Of a stretch of DNA of 64,000 nucleotides, positions 42,343 to 51,386 are shown piece after piece; positions within the stretch are counted from its first letter, which is position 1; every line of letters begins with the position of its first letter. The stretch comes from Streptomyces sp. NBC_01591. Lineage in GTDB: Bacteria > Actinomycetota > Actinomycetes > Streptomycetales > Streptomycetaceae. Under the pieces are notes generated by a model that saw only the letters and a list, made by a program, of their open reading frames with translations, was not told the origin of the DNA and ran no database searches. The position numbers and the translations under genes are program-made. The DNA lies in NCBI RefSeq assembly GCF_035918155.1, contig NZ_CP109328.1, positions 1,208,729 through 1,272,728 of the forward strand. Direction: 5' to 3'.

Positions 42343-42891
42343 ATGACGAAGGACGACGACATCCAGCAGGCCCCGGAGGGCTCCGCCGAGCTGTGGATCG
42401 GGGCGGTGCCCTCCCTCGGGCCCGGTGGGCGTGATGTGCTTCTGGGGCTCGGTTCGCACGCCGACGAGCCCGGAGCCCGGCTGGCGCGGCTTCTTCTCGA
42501 CCGGGGGCACGAGGGTGAGGAGGGCGTTTTCTATCTGCTGCCGGAGGATCTGGCCGCCCGCTACGAGCGGACCGGTGACCGGCTCGCGGTGACGCTCCTC
42601 GCCCGCCGGGACGTCCTCGCTCACAGCCTCCGGGCGCGCCCGGAGGAGGGGCGCGTACTGTCCGGAGCACTGCCCTCCGATCCGCTCGACGCCGACCGGG
42701 TCGTCCTGCTCCGCCGCGAGCTGACCACCGGCTTCGTCCCCGTCGAGCAGGGCGGGGAGTTCCAGCCGGTCCTCCTCGTCGACCACACCGCCGGTCCGGA
42801 TGCCGGGCCCGAGGAGCTGATCGCCTTGTTCGAGGAGGGCGAGGCGGGCATCGCCGTACTCAACGCGGAACTGCTGCCGGACCGGGCCTGA
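42343..42891 (+). CDS. Hypothetical acidic protein
   Basis: A 182-residue protein (MTKDDDIQQAPEGSAELWIGAVPS... to AVLNAELLPDRA), rich in Asp/Glu, Leu and Gly and with strong third-position GC, so clearly coding. No family recognised and no signal peptide or membrane segment. It appears to be an original resident of this locus, together with the truncated divergent gene and the AraC remnant downstream. Confidence 0.65.
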   Translation: MTKDDDIQQAPEGSAELWIGAVPSLGPGGRDVLLGLGSHADEPGARLARLLLDRGHEGEEGVFYLLPEDLAARYERTGDRLAVTLLARRDVLAHSLRARPEEGRVLSGALPSDPLDADRVVLLRRELTTGFVPVEQGGEFQPVLLVDHTAGPDAGPEELIALFEEGEAGIAVLNAELLPDRA

Positions 42892-43056
42892 CGTTCCAGT
42901 GCAGGACGGTTCGGTCGGGGCCGAAATGTCCCGTCGGTAGCGTGCCGAACGCAGCCCGCCGGCGGCGAACCGGCCCCGCCGGGAGCGGTCACCGGAGGAT
43001 GTCGTGGCGGTCCCGGCGGAAAGTCGCACCGGACCGTCGACGGGCCCACGACGGCT

Positions 43057-43413
43057 TCAATGATCGAAGACATTGGCCAGCCGTCCTTCGATAGGAGCCC
43101 TGCCTCGGGAAACGGCACGGTCGGTGAGAAGGCATAGCTGTGCCGGGGTGAGTCCGGCAAGGTCGCGGAAGTCGCGGTTCATGTGTGCCTGGTCGTAGTA
43201 GCCACACACAGCCGCCCGGTCAGCCAGCGACCTGCAGGCACCAGTCGGTAAGGTGAGCGCCCGTTGAAACCGCAGTATTCGGCTGGCGGTTCGCGACGGC
43301 AGTCCGATCTGCTCGCGGAGCAGCACCTGGAGCCGCCGACTGCCGCGGCCCGTGGCAGCGGCCAATTCTTTGGCGGATACCTGTCCGTGGCCGGCGCGCA
43401 GCCGACTCCACAC
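43057..43413 (-). pseudogene. AraC-family regulator, C-terminal DNA-binding part only
   Basis: About 118 residues of HTH_18: KELAAATGRGSRRLQVLLREQIGLPSRTASRILRFQRAL and SLADRAAVCGYYDQAHMNRDFRDLAGLTPAQL, the two HTH units of AraC proteins. Full members have an additional ~150-residue sensor domain before this, absent here. An in-frame start at 43413 could still make a free DNA-binding domain, but truncation is more likely. Confidence 0.8.
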
Positions 43414-43679
43414 CTCGGCAACTGTGACGGAGCAGTGATGTTCAGGGGGTTGGGCTGCTTTGGTCTGGTGTTCCGTCTTTGGAGTGGGACTCGGGACGGC
43501 TGAAGTGGCTGTGTTCGGGTGTGATGGGTGTGGCCTGGGATCGCGTTCGGTTTGGTTGTTCGGGCGTTTGGCCTGCGGTCCGGTGGCTGTGTGGGAATGA
43601 TCTTGGGTTTCCCGTTGATGTAGTGGTGCGTCTATAGGCGGCTGCGTTCTATCCGGGCTTCAAAGCGCGGTTTGGCTGG

Positions 43680-44636
43680 TCAGTGGTGTGTGTGGGTGAG
43701 GAAGATACGGAGGGGGTCGTTCGCGCTGGGGGTCAGGTGGGTGAGGTTCAACCGGTGAGCGATGAGGCCGAGGGCGTCGTTGGTGGTGCGGTGTGGCCGG
43801 TTCGGCAGGGTGGCGAGTGCGCGGGTGAGGGCGACGGTTTCCGGGTAGATCACCAGGTCGCGCGCGAGGAGTGCGGGGGAGGCGCTGCCCGTGGTGGCCA
43901 GGTGGGGGTTGCCCGCGCAGAGTCGGGTCAGGCGGGTGTGCCAGCGGTGGGTGAGATGTTGCTGGTGGTCGTACCAGCGGGTGGTGATGGCGCGTGCCGC
44001 GGTCCAGGCGGTAGCGGCGCCGGGATGTCGTAGCAGGCGCTGGTGGGCGTGGCGCGCGGCCGCGAGTTGGGGCACGGCCCACGTGTGGATGGGGGAGGCA
44101 AGCCGTGGGTCGGGGGCGGCTTGGTGGTGACGCGGGCACACCAGCCGGTGCGGCGGTGGGTGAACCCAGGCGGTGTCGGTGGTGCCGTGGCTGCGGTGGT
44201 GGGTGCACAGGGTGCAGGCGCGGACGGGCTGCTGTGCGGCGTTGAGCCGCTTCCAGCGTGCGGCGGCCTCGGCGCTGGGGGCGGTGTCGTTGAGGGCGGG
44301 GCGGGGCAAGGCACGCAGGAGGTTGGGGAGTGGGACCCGGGCGAGGGCAGCGAGGTGCCGGGCCGCGTTGTGGTTGAGGTGGAGTTCGGCTGCCGGCAGT
44401 GTGCCGTGGCCGTGGAGGGCGATACCAGCCCCGTCGAGGAGCTGGGGCAGAGTCAGCTGATAGGACATAGCGATACGTTGGGCGTACGAGGCGGTCGCTT
44501 CGCCGGGCAGCGGCCGTACTCGGAACACGCCCGGCGCGGCTGCCGGGACCTGCAGCCATGCCCTTGCGGTGACGGCGCTGCACTGTGGGGCGCCGGCCTC
44601 TGCTACGGCACGGTCCGTAACGTCTGTCCGGCTCAC
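43680..44636 (-). CDS. tniQ: TniQ-family protein (first copy)
   Basis: A 318-residue TniQ/TnsD-like protein. The N-terminal domain reads FRVRPLPGEATASYAQRIAMSYQLTLPQLLDGAG. A zinc-binding region follows, CTLCTHHRSH ... HRLVCPRHHQAA, as in target-selection proteins of Tn5053/Tn7-type transposons. It overlaps the tniB stop by ATGA, so the two are coupled. The protein should link the AAA+ regulator to a target site. Codon use is normal and the frame intact. Confidence 0.85.
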   Translation of the reverse strand: MSRTDVTDRAVAEAGAPQCSAVTARAWLQVPAAAPGVFRVRPLPGEATASYAQRIAMSYQLTLPQLLDGAGIALHGHGTLPAAELHLNHNAARHLAALARVPLPNLLRALPRPALNDTAPSAEAAARWKRLNAAQQPVRACTLCTHHRSHGTTDTAWVHPPPHRLVCPRHHQAAPDPRLASPIHTWAVPQLAAARHAHQRLLRHPGAATAWTAARAITTRWYDHQQHLTHRWHTRLTRLCAGNPHLATTGSASPALLARDLVIYPETVALTRALATLPNRPHRTTNDALGLIAHRLNLTHLTPSANDPLRIFLTHTHH

Positions 44637-45520
44637 AGGGTGCTGGCGCTGCGGCTTCGGGGCCGGGTGTGGGGTCGGTAGTGCTGTTCGGCGAGGTGGT
44701 CCAGGCGGATGGCTTCGAGGCTGGTTCTGGTGATGCGTTCGGTGCCGTCGAGTAGGGCAGCGATGGCGGCCTGGCGGATGAGGCGGGCGAGGCTGCTGAT
44801 ACGGCCGGCGGTGCGTTCGTGCAGGTACGGGGCCAGTTGGGGGAGAGTTCCGGGCCGGTGGTGGCGCAGGTCGAGCGCGCCTTCCATGGCGGTAATGAGG
44901 TCGCGGAAGGGTTCGCTCTCACCGAGGCGGGCGGGAAAGGCGGCGCAGTCGATGAGGGAAGCGCGTCCGGCGAGCTGCGCACCGCGCACCCCGGTGAACA
45001 GAGGTGTGGTGGTGACGTCGATTCCGGCGTAGACGAAGGTGGCGCCGATGCGTTCGGTGAGGTCTTTGATCAGGTCGGCGCTCTGGGCGCCGGTGGTGGT
45101 GCGGGGGTTGAGCCGGTGGACCTCGTCGATCATCACCAGCTGGACGCCGGCAGCGGTGTAGGTGTGGCAGACCGCGTTGGTGATCTGGACCTGGGACATG
45201 CCGGCGGCGACGGGGATGCCGAGGTAGCGGGCGAACTCGGTGGCCAGGGTCTTGGCGCTGGCGGCGGGCGGGACCAGGACGTAGGCGACAGGCACCTGCC
45301 CGGCTGTGGCTGTGGGGCCGTGGCGTCGGGTGTGGGCGAGGTGGCAGGCACGACCGACCTGGAGCAGCGCGGTGGTCTTCCCGGCGCCGGCGGGGCCGGT
45401 GACGATCAGGGACGGCCGTGCGGTGACTGCCTGGTGTGAGTTCTCATTTTTGTTGTAGCGGAGGTATGCCTCTGACCTGGGGTGTTGCAGGCGGATGAGA
45501 CATGTCGTGGTCCTGTTCTG
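44633..45520 (-). pseudogene. tniB: TniB-like AAA+ ATPase (first copy), 5'-truncated
   Basis: The frame contains PSLIVTGPAGAGKTTALLQVGRACHLAH (Walker A), AGVQLVMIDEVHRLNPRT (Walker B) and ATFVYAGIDVTTTPLFTGVRGAQLAGR, matching TniB/TnsC. Upstream of Walker A no ATG or GTG occurs before a stop at 45521-45523, and the usual ~70-residue leader is missing. Starts inside the gene would lose Walker A. It is therefore probably truncated, though the rest is intact and coupled to tniQ. Confidence 0.8.
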
Positions 45521-45523
45521 TCA

Positions 45524-45827
45524 CGTCGTAAGGGTGTTTGACCTGTACTGCTGCAAGTTGAGTGAGAAGCCTGCAGATATGTTGAGAAATCTGATGCACG
45601 ACCACCCCTTTCCTCTGCTCGCTTGCACGTGCCGGTGCGGCTGGGTTGGTTCGAGGCGGATGATGCACGCCCGCCGCCCACCCGGTTCCGGCTTCGCTGT
45701 GGAGCCGCGGGTGTGCGTCCTCGTGATCGGCAGGGAGCGGTGTCTGGCAGGGGTCTTGCTGGAGGGCGTGACGGAAGCCACGGGAACGCTGCGGACGCGG
45801 GGCCCGGGGCGGCGTTCTGGCCGTCTG
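45524..45827. other. No gene seen between tniB and the STAND gene
   Basis: About 300 bases. Several overlapping short frames occur, none protein-like. A deletion that removed the tniB 5' end may have its edge here. Confidence 0.45.
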
Positions 45828-48188
45828 TCAGTGGTCGATGTCGTCGAAAAGACTGCGCTGTTCTGGGATCGGTTGGCTGTTCTGTGGGGTCTCTCGTCGG
45901 TAGGGAAGAGGATCGGGAGCCCAGTCGCGGTGTGCTTCGTCCGGATCCTCGCGGATCTGTTGGTAGATGTCTTGTGCGCGGTCGAACTCACCGGCGGTGT
46001 CATCGTCCAGCCGTCGCTCGAAGGCTTGGCTGTACCAGAACAGCGCGTCGTCGACGGGGTCGTTGTCTGGGTCGCCGTTGAACTCCGAGGCCCAGTCGTA
46101 TACCCGTTGTTCGAGGCGGGGAACGAGTTCACGGCATACGTGCTCGAACAGGTTCTCGCGTTCCTCTTCCGTGAGGAGGACGTGCCAGGCATGGTGCAAG
46201 TCGTTGTCTTCAATCCACGAGGCGTCGGGTGCCATGACGGCTAGGTCCGTCATACGTGCGATCGCCTGCTGCCGGATGTCTTCGGGGAGCAAACCGGCGC
46301 GGTGGAGGCGGGCCAGTACCCGCGAGCGGATGTCGTCGTTGGCCGGCGTGCCGAAGTCCATGAGCACCGAGTGGAGATCGGGATCTTCCATGAGGTAGGC
46401 GCGTAGGAAGCCGTCGCTGCTGTCCCGCGACAAGTAGGAGAAGACGCTCTGTCGACGCTCGTACTCCTCCTGCCAATCCCTCAGAGGACTGCGGCGATGT
46501 CGGCGCAACGCGGAGATCCGTTTGGCCGTCGCCTGGTACAGAGGCGGCGGGATACGCAGGAGAGTGCCCTGGCGCTGTTCGCTGCCGGTGGGCAGGCAGT
46601 CCGTGCGGGAGAGCAGGGCCCGGTCGGTCATGCCGGTGAGGACGATGGGCAGCAAGTGGGCCTGGGTGGTCAGCCAGGTGGCGAAGCCCTCCCGGAGAGT
46701 GGGGTGGTGGAATGACCAGTACGCCTGCCCGTCAAGGGCGGTCGCCTCGGTGAGGAAGGTGCCGGTCAGCGTGGTCATGGCCCGGCTGGCGGCGCCGGGG
46801 GCGGCGCCAGCCCGATCGATGATGTCGCGCTGGGCCGGATCGAGGGCGAGGGGGCTGGGCAGCCCCTTGTCCTGACCTGTGGCGTACACGAGGGCGAGGG
46901 CTGCGTGGGCGTGTACGTCCAGTTGGTCGTAGACATCGATCAGGAGCTGCCGGGGCCGGGCCATGAAGGACGTAATGCTCTCGCGGGTCAGGGACAGCCC
47001 CGTGGTGAATGCCTGGAGTCCGAGGCGCCGTGCGGCTTCGGGGCGGAACGGCTCGGCGTCGGCTGCGGCTTCGAGGTGCGGTTTCATCCGGCTGAGCACG
47101 TCCGCCGGCTGATCGCCCGCAGCGAGATGGTTGTAGAGGATCTGCTGCCGCTCCGTGCGGGCGAGGTCGGCGACATCGACGGTGACCTGCTGTTCGTGCA
47201 GCAGGGGGTAGGCATACGGTTTCAGCAGGGGCCGGGCCTCGTTGTAGATGTAGTTGCGGGAGGTCAGCACGACCCGGGCCCCGTTCTTCACGGCGCTCAT
47301 CACGTGCGGCAGGTCCCGTGCCCAGGCGTGGGTGAGGATCTCCTCATGGCGGACGGCGCCGAAGGCGTCATCGAGCCAGAAGAACTGGTCCTTCTCGTGC
47401 GGGTTCCAGCGCTGTACCAGTTCGTCGGAGGTGCGCGGCTTGATGGCCACGCAGCTCCAGTTGTCGGCGGCGCTGATGGCCAGCATCAGGGCGATGACGG
47501 ATTTGCCCACGGCCGGGTCGCCGAGCAGCAGTACGAAGCCGTGGTCGCGCAGTGCGCGGGCGGCCTTGCGGTAGGCGCTGGTGACGACGAACGTGGAGAC
47601 CTGTTCCGGCGCGGACTTCATCAGCACTGAGGCCTGGGTGTAGGCGCGTTCGTCGAGAATCTGTGACAGGTCACCGAGTCCATAGACACGGGGGACGAAC
47701 ATCCGCAGCTCTCGATGTGAGGCGATCATGTCGCTCAGCCACTGCCCGTCGAGGACCAGGGGGTGTGCCACCCCGCAGGCGCGTAGTCGCCGCTGGATCT
47801 TTTCCTCGGACAGGCCGCTGACCCGGGCGTTGGTCAGCAGCACATAGGTCGCGCATACCCCGCGCTTAACCAAGGCACGGACCTTGGCGAATTCGTCCTC
47901 GAGTTCCGACGGGGCGAGTGTGGCATCCGCCTTCTTGGTGTGCTTGCACTGCAGCGCAAAGGGGCCCGGCGGCACATCCTGCACGCCTCCGGGCTCGTCG
48001 GGCGGTTGCCAGGTGCCGTAGAAGGCGCCGTCTCTGCCCCCGTCGTTGGAGTCCGCGAACGCCTGTACGGACTGTCCCCACACCTCCCGCAGCACAGCTG
48101 CGCACAGGTCCTGAAAGGCGCGCCAGCCCAGGGTGTGCAGGGCGAAGCGAGGCGACCCGGGGGCGATGGTTTCGCTCGTCCCCGTCAT
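45828..48188 (-). CDS. Mrr-like nuclease fused to a STAND NTPase (Avs-like)
   Basis: A 786-residue protein. Residues ~15-150 form a PD-(D/E)xK restriction-type domain: FQDLCAAVL, the acidic motif GGRDG (about 50-54) and QCK (about 80-82). A STAND NTPase (nSTAND3-like) follows with Walker A GDPAVGKS (about 223-230) and Walker B FFWLDD (about 269-274). A long helical sensor-like C-terminus has no clear repeats. Nuclease-STAND proteins are anti-phage Avs-type receptors that cut DNA when a phage protein binds. The ATG overlaps the PLD-like gene's stop (ATGA). Inside a Tn7-like remnant it is probably transposon cargo. Confidence 0.85.
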   Translation of the reverse strand: MTGTSETIAPGSPRFALHTLGWRAFQDLCAAVLREVWGQSVQAFADSNDGGRDGAFYGTWQPPDEPGGVQDVPPGPFALQCKHTKKADATLAPSELEDEFAKVRALVKRGVCATYVLLTNARVSGLSEEKIQRRLRACGVAHPLVLDGQWLSDMIASHRELRMFVPRVYGLGDLSQILDERAYTQASVLMKSAPEQVSTFVVTSAYRKAARALRDHGFVLLLGDPAVGKSVIALMLAISAADNWSCVAIKPRTSDELVQRWNPHEKDQFFWLDDAFGAVRHEEILTHAWARDLPHVMSAVKNGARVVLTSRNYIYNEARPLLKPYAYPLLHEQQVTVDVADLARTERQQILYNHLAAGDQPADVLSRMKPHLEAAADAEPFRPEAARRLGLQAFTTGLSLTRESITSFMARPRQLLIDVYDQLDVHAHAALALVYATGQDKGLPSPLALDPAQRDIIDRAGAAPGAASRAMTTLTGTFLTEATALDGQAYWSFHHPTLREGFATWLTTQAHLLPIVLTGMTDRALLSRTDCLPTGSEQRQGTLLRIPPPLYQATAKRISALRRHRRSPLRDWQEEYERRQSVFSYLSRDSSDGFLRAYLMEDPDLHSVLMDFGTPANDDIRSRVLARLHRAGLLPEDIRQQAIARMTDLAVMAPDASWIEDNDLHHAWHVLLTEEERENLFEHVCRELVPRLEQRVYDWASEFNGDPDNDPVDDALFWYSQAFERRLDDDTAGEFDRAQDIYQQIREDPDEAHRDWAPDPLPYRRETPQNSQPIPEQRSLFDDIDH

Positions 48189-49054
48189 ACGTCGTCCTTG
48201 TGGCCGTCATCGGTTGAGCCGTCGCTGAGCGTGGTGAGCGCCTCCCACATCTCCTCGTCGTCGTAGTCCGGTTCAACCAGGTCTGGGGTCAGGATGTTGC
48301 TGTCGGGATCCAGCTCCTCGGACTGGGCAACGACCTCGACCAGGAACTTCTGCGCGGCCTTCATGAGACCGGGGTCCCGTGTCCACAGCCCGAACTCCAG
48401 GCTGCGGCGGGAGCTTTCCGTGCCGTTGGCACTTCCCAGCCACAGCCGGCTGGGCCGGAAGCCGATGACATCGGCCACCCCGCCCAACCCGTCTTCGTCG
48501 TGCCGCCACAGCTCACCCAGCAGCAACATTTTGGTGTGCAGGATCGGAACGAGATGATCACCGGCCTTGCGGTAACCGAGGCTGCGTAGCGCAGGCAGCT
48601 GGATGTCCGGTGACGCAGAGCCGGGACCGAGTACAGGCGCCGCGCCGTCCTCATGGAGGCTCAGTCCCTCCAGATTGGGCAGCGCCCGAGCGGGGAAGCC
48701 GGCCGCGCCCTTCACCGCGTTGGCCACCTTGCGCAGTCTCTCCAGGGACCGTGGGCCCCTTGACTGTTTACTGACCACCACGCATGCGGACGGGAACCCG
48801 GCTATCCGGCGCAGCAGTTCAGTGTCGTCCACCCACAAGAACGCCCCGAGCATCCCGGCCCCAAGGCTGCGTGAGCGCCGCTGTTGCTCCAACTCGTTCC
48901 GGAACGTGTCGATCCCGTCGACGAGGCCGGCCAGCACATTCGTCCCGAACCGGGCGGGACCACCTTCCGCTGCGACCGCCTGCACGTTGAACTGGTGAGA
49001 AAACGACAGACTCACGACCCCTCCTATAACAGGAGCATTATGGCGTGCCGTCAC
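48185..49054 (-). CDS. Phospholipase D-like (HKD) protein, partner of the STAND nuclease
   Basis: A 289-residue protein. The C-terminal half carries an HKD-type motif, ILHTKMLLLGELW (HxK), followed by the companion pattern LWLGSANGTESSRRSLEFGLW (GSxNxTxxS...E). The N-terminal half lacks a second clear HKD, so a dimer may be needed. PLD-type enzymes include nucleases such as those in restriction systems. It is the first gene of the pair and the overlap with the STAND gene implies a joint function. A two-part defence module is inferred. Confidence 0.75.
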   Translation of the reverse strand: MTARHNAPVIGGVVSLSFSHQFNVQAVAAEGGPARFGTNVLAGLVDGIDTFRNELEQQRRSRSLGAGMLGAFLWVDDTELLRRIAGFPSACVVVSKQSRGPRSLERLRKVANAVKGAAGFPARALPNLEGLSLHEDGAAPVLGPGSASPDIQLPALRSLGYRKAGDHLVPILHTKMLLLGELWRHDEDGLGGVADVIGFRPSRLWLGSANGTESSRRSLEFGLWTRDPGLMKAAQKFLVEVVAQSEELDPDSNILTPDLVEPDYDDEEMWEALTTLSDGSTDDGHKDDV

Positions 49055-49144
49055 AGACGGGTCGTACGGTCACCCCCACCCTCCCGTCGAGGCGCCCGGC
49101 CAGGCGGCAGCATGCCGTCGTCGCAGCTGCAGGGACAGACGTGA

Positions 49145-49390
49145 ATGGCCACGGGAGGCACCCTGCTCGTCGACGAGGCCAGCGGCGTGATCTTCGTCGG
49201 CGAGGCGACCAGCCCGCCCCCGGACTCTCCGCTGACCGAGGCCTACTTCCAGCACGGTGTCAGCGTCCACCTCGCCGCCGGACGGAAGACACCGGCAGCA
49301 TCAGCCACTTCCTGGGCATGTGGCACACGCACCCGCACTCCCCGGCACAGCCCAGCGCCACCGGCCGCGCCGGTGCTGCGATGTCACGCC
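49145..49390 (+). pseudogene. JAB/JAMM metalloprotease fragment, frameshifted
   Basis: One frame reads GTLLVDEASGVIFVGEATSPPPDSPLTEAYFQHGVS. A shift near 49285 gives SISHFLGMWHTHPHSPAQPSAT, the HxHP...S zinc motif of JAB-domain proteases. Prokaryotic JAB proteins often belong to CBASS or ubiquitin-like modules. Only this central piece survives, so it is a scrap of another, possibly defence-related, gene. Confidence 0.65.
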
Positions 49391-49460
49391 GATGAACCTC
49401 GCCACGCCTGCTGAACAGGACCTGCGTGCGGGGCTGTCGCCACGGATGGCGCCGACGCCG

Positions 49461-50158
49461 TCAGCCGAGAGGCAGGTCGAGGTAGCGGGCGGCGTCGTGC
49501 AGGACATCGCGGGTGAGGGTTTCGGTGCGGTCGAGGATGGAGAGTTGGGCGGCCATACCGATCAGCGGGGTGAGGTGTTCCATGAGTCCGTCGGTGATGC
49601 GGTAGAGCTCTTCCTCGTGGTCCAGGAGGCTGCCGAGTTTGTGGTGCCGTAGCCGCAGCAGGCTGTCGAGGGTGGCCAGGGTGCCGGCCCATTCGTCGGG
49701 GTGTTCCGTGCAGCGAGGCGGGAGCCGGTTGACCCAGAGTGTGGGGACTGAGCGTGGCCGGATGGGGGCGGTAGCCTCGGTGAGGCGTCTGAGGGCGGGG
49801 AAGCGGGCGGCGCGGGCCTCACGCAGGATGTCGCTGGAGCCGATGCCGCTCCAGAAGACGGTCAGGCCCAGTTCGTCGGCGAGGTAGTCGAACGTCGGCT
49901 GCAGGTCCTCGGGCCGCAGCCGGTCGATTCCGTCGATCAGGCAGACCTCCGTACGGGCATGGCGCATCACGTGGACCGCAGGCCCGGTGAAGTCCTTCAT
50001 GCGCTGTACGGGCCGTTGCTCGGTGTCCGGGCGGTACAGATCCCAGCCGAGGAAGACGGCCAGGGCCGCGGACCAGTCGGCGGATGTGCCGGGTTCGGGC
50101 GGGGCGTTGACGCAGACGACGGGGATGCGGCTGTCGTCGATGCCGTGGCCGCCGTCCC
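49461..50158 (-). pseudogene. tniB: TniB (second copy), C-terminal part
   Basis: Minus-strand frame: HGIDDSRIPVVCVNAPPEPGTSADWSAALAVFLGWD, TEVCLIDGIDRLRPEDLQ (Walker B region), LTVFWSGIGSSDILREARAARFPAL and a helical end at 49461. It is the continuation of the N-terminal part at 51011-51386 after an ~850-bp insertion. Confidence 0.8.
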
Positions 50159-51010
50159 CACCATCTGGCAGGGGCTGCTCGCCGAGGTCACCGCCAACCC
50201 GCGCGACCTCGCAAGAAGTACGGCGCCGAGGTGGTCGGCCGGGCGCAGGGATACGACGTCGCCGTTCTGAAGCTGAAGAACCCGCCGTCGGGGCTCGCTC
50301 CGCTGGCCCTCGGCAATTCGGACGAGGTCGCGGTCGGCGATTCCACGATTGCCATCGGCGCCCCGTTCGGCCTGTCCAACACGGTCACCACGGGCATCAT
50401 CAGCGCGAAGAACCGCCCGGTCGCCTCCGGTGACGGCTCCGGCGGCAGCAACTCGTACATGAGCGCCCTGCAGACCGACGCCTCGATCAACCCGGGCAAC
50501 TCCGGCGGCCCGTTGCTCGATGCGCGCGGTGCGGTCATCGGCATCAACTCGGCCATCCAGTCGACCGGCAGCAGCGTCGGCCAGACCCAGGCGGGCTCCA
50601 TCGGCCTCGGCTTCGCGATTCCGATCAACCAGGCGACGAACGTCGCCCAGCAGTTGATCAAGACCGGCAAGCCGGTCTACCCGGTGATCGGAGCCACGGT
50701 CAGCATGGACGAGAAGACCGGCGGCGCGGTCATCTCCGACCAGGGGGCGGACGGTACGGCAGCCGTGTCGAAGGACGGCCCCGCGGACCGGGCCGGCCTC
50801 AGGGCGGGCGATGTCATCACGAAGTTCAACGACACCGTGATCGACAGCGGCCCGACCCTGATCGGCGAGATCTGGACCCACAAGCCCGGCGACCGGGTGA
50901 CGCTGACCTACCAGCGCGACGGCCGGACGGCAACGGCCGAGGTCACCCTCGGGGACCCCGGTCCCGAGTACGCGGCGAACCGGCACAATGTCGGCTTCAT
51001 GGTGGCCGAT
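50159..51010 (+). mobile_element. Insert splitting tniB: mosaic of host gene fragments
   Basis: A segment in the opposite coding orientation. About 50159-50212 reads PTIWQGLLAEVTANPRDLA (unidentified source). 50213-50965 encodes an HtrA-type protease piece. From about 50965 the frame reads PGPEYAANRHNVGFMVAD, the N-terminal signature of peptidyl-tRNA hydrolase. No terminal repeats or transposase are visible, so how it was inserted is unknown; an assembly chimera is possible. Confidence 0.6.
50213..50965 (+). pseudogene. HtrA/DegP-type serine protease fragment (protease + PDZ)
   Basis: Reads KYGAEVVGRAQGYDVAVLKLKNPP (catalytic Asp region), TDASINPGNSGGPLLDARGAVIGIN (catalytic Ser in GNSGG) and a PDZ domain (SKDGPADRAGLRAGDVITKFND). 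The N-terminal part with the membrane anchor and catalytic His is missing, so it cannot be a working protease. Its C-terminal end runs straight into peptidyl-tRNA hydrolase sequence. Confidence 0.85.
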
Positions 51011-51386
51011 TCTCGCGGCGTCCCTGGTGGGCCAGCCCGATGTGGTGCAGCAGGGTGCGTTTGCCAGTACCGCGGCAGTCGCTGTCGATGGCGACGTGCT
51101 GGCAGGGGTGGCGGCGTTCGCCGTTGAGGCGCAGCATCCGCCGTGCGGTCTTCATGCCTGTGGCGATGTCGGTGGTTTCGACGAGGCTGAGCTGGGCGTG
51201 GTAACGCACCCGGGGGTCGTCCTCGTCGACGGGCACGGGGCCGTCGACCGGCGGGATCGGGGGAGGGGCCGGCTGGTGCCGTACGCGGGCGCGCCAGCCG
51301 TGCAGAGTGGTCGGTGACCCAGGAGACAGGGCCGGCGCCGACGCGGGCGGCGGGACACTTTGAGCGTCACGTACGGGGGGTTTCAC
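51011..51386 (-). pseudogene. tniB: TniB (second copy), N-terminal part
   Basis: Starts by ATGA overlap with the tniA stop. It reads MKPPVRDAQSVPPPASAPAL, DDPRVRYHAQLSLVETTDIATGM (the conserved TniB leader) and DSDCRGTGKRTLLHHIGLAHQ (Walker A, atypical CRGTGKRT). It breaks off at the HtrA/Pth insert near 51010. Confidence 0.85.

Noticed and set aside
42106..43029. Minus-strand frame of ~300 codons across the hypothetical acidic gene
   Set aside because: Only its last part (42170-42264) looks like protein; the rest mirrors the plus-strand gene.
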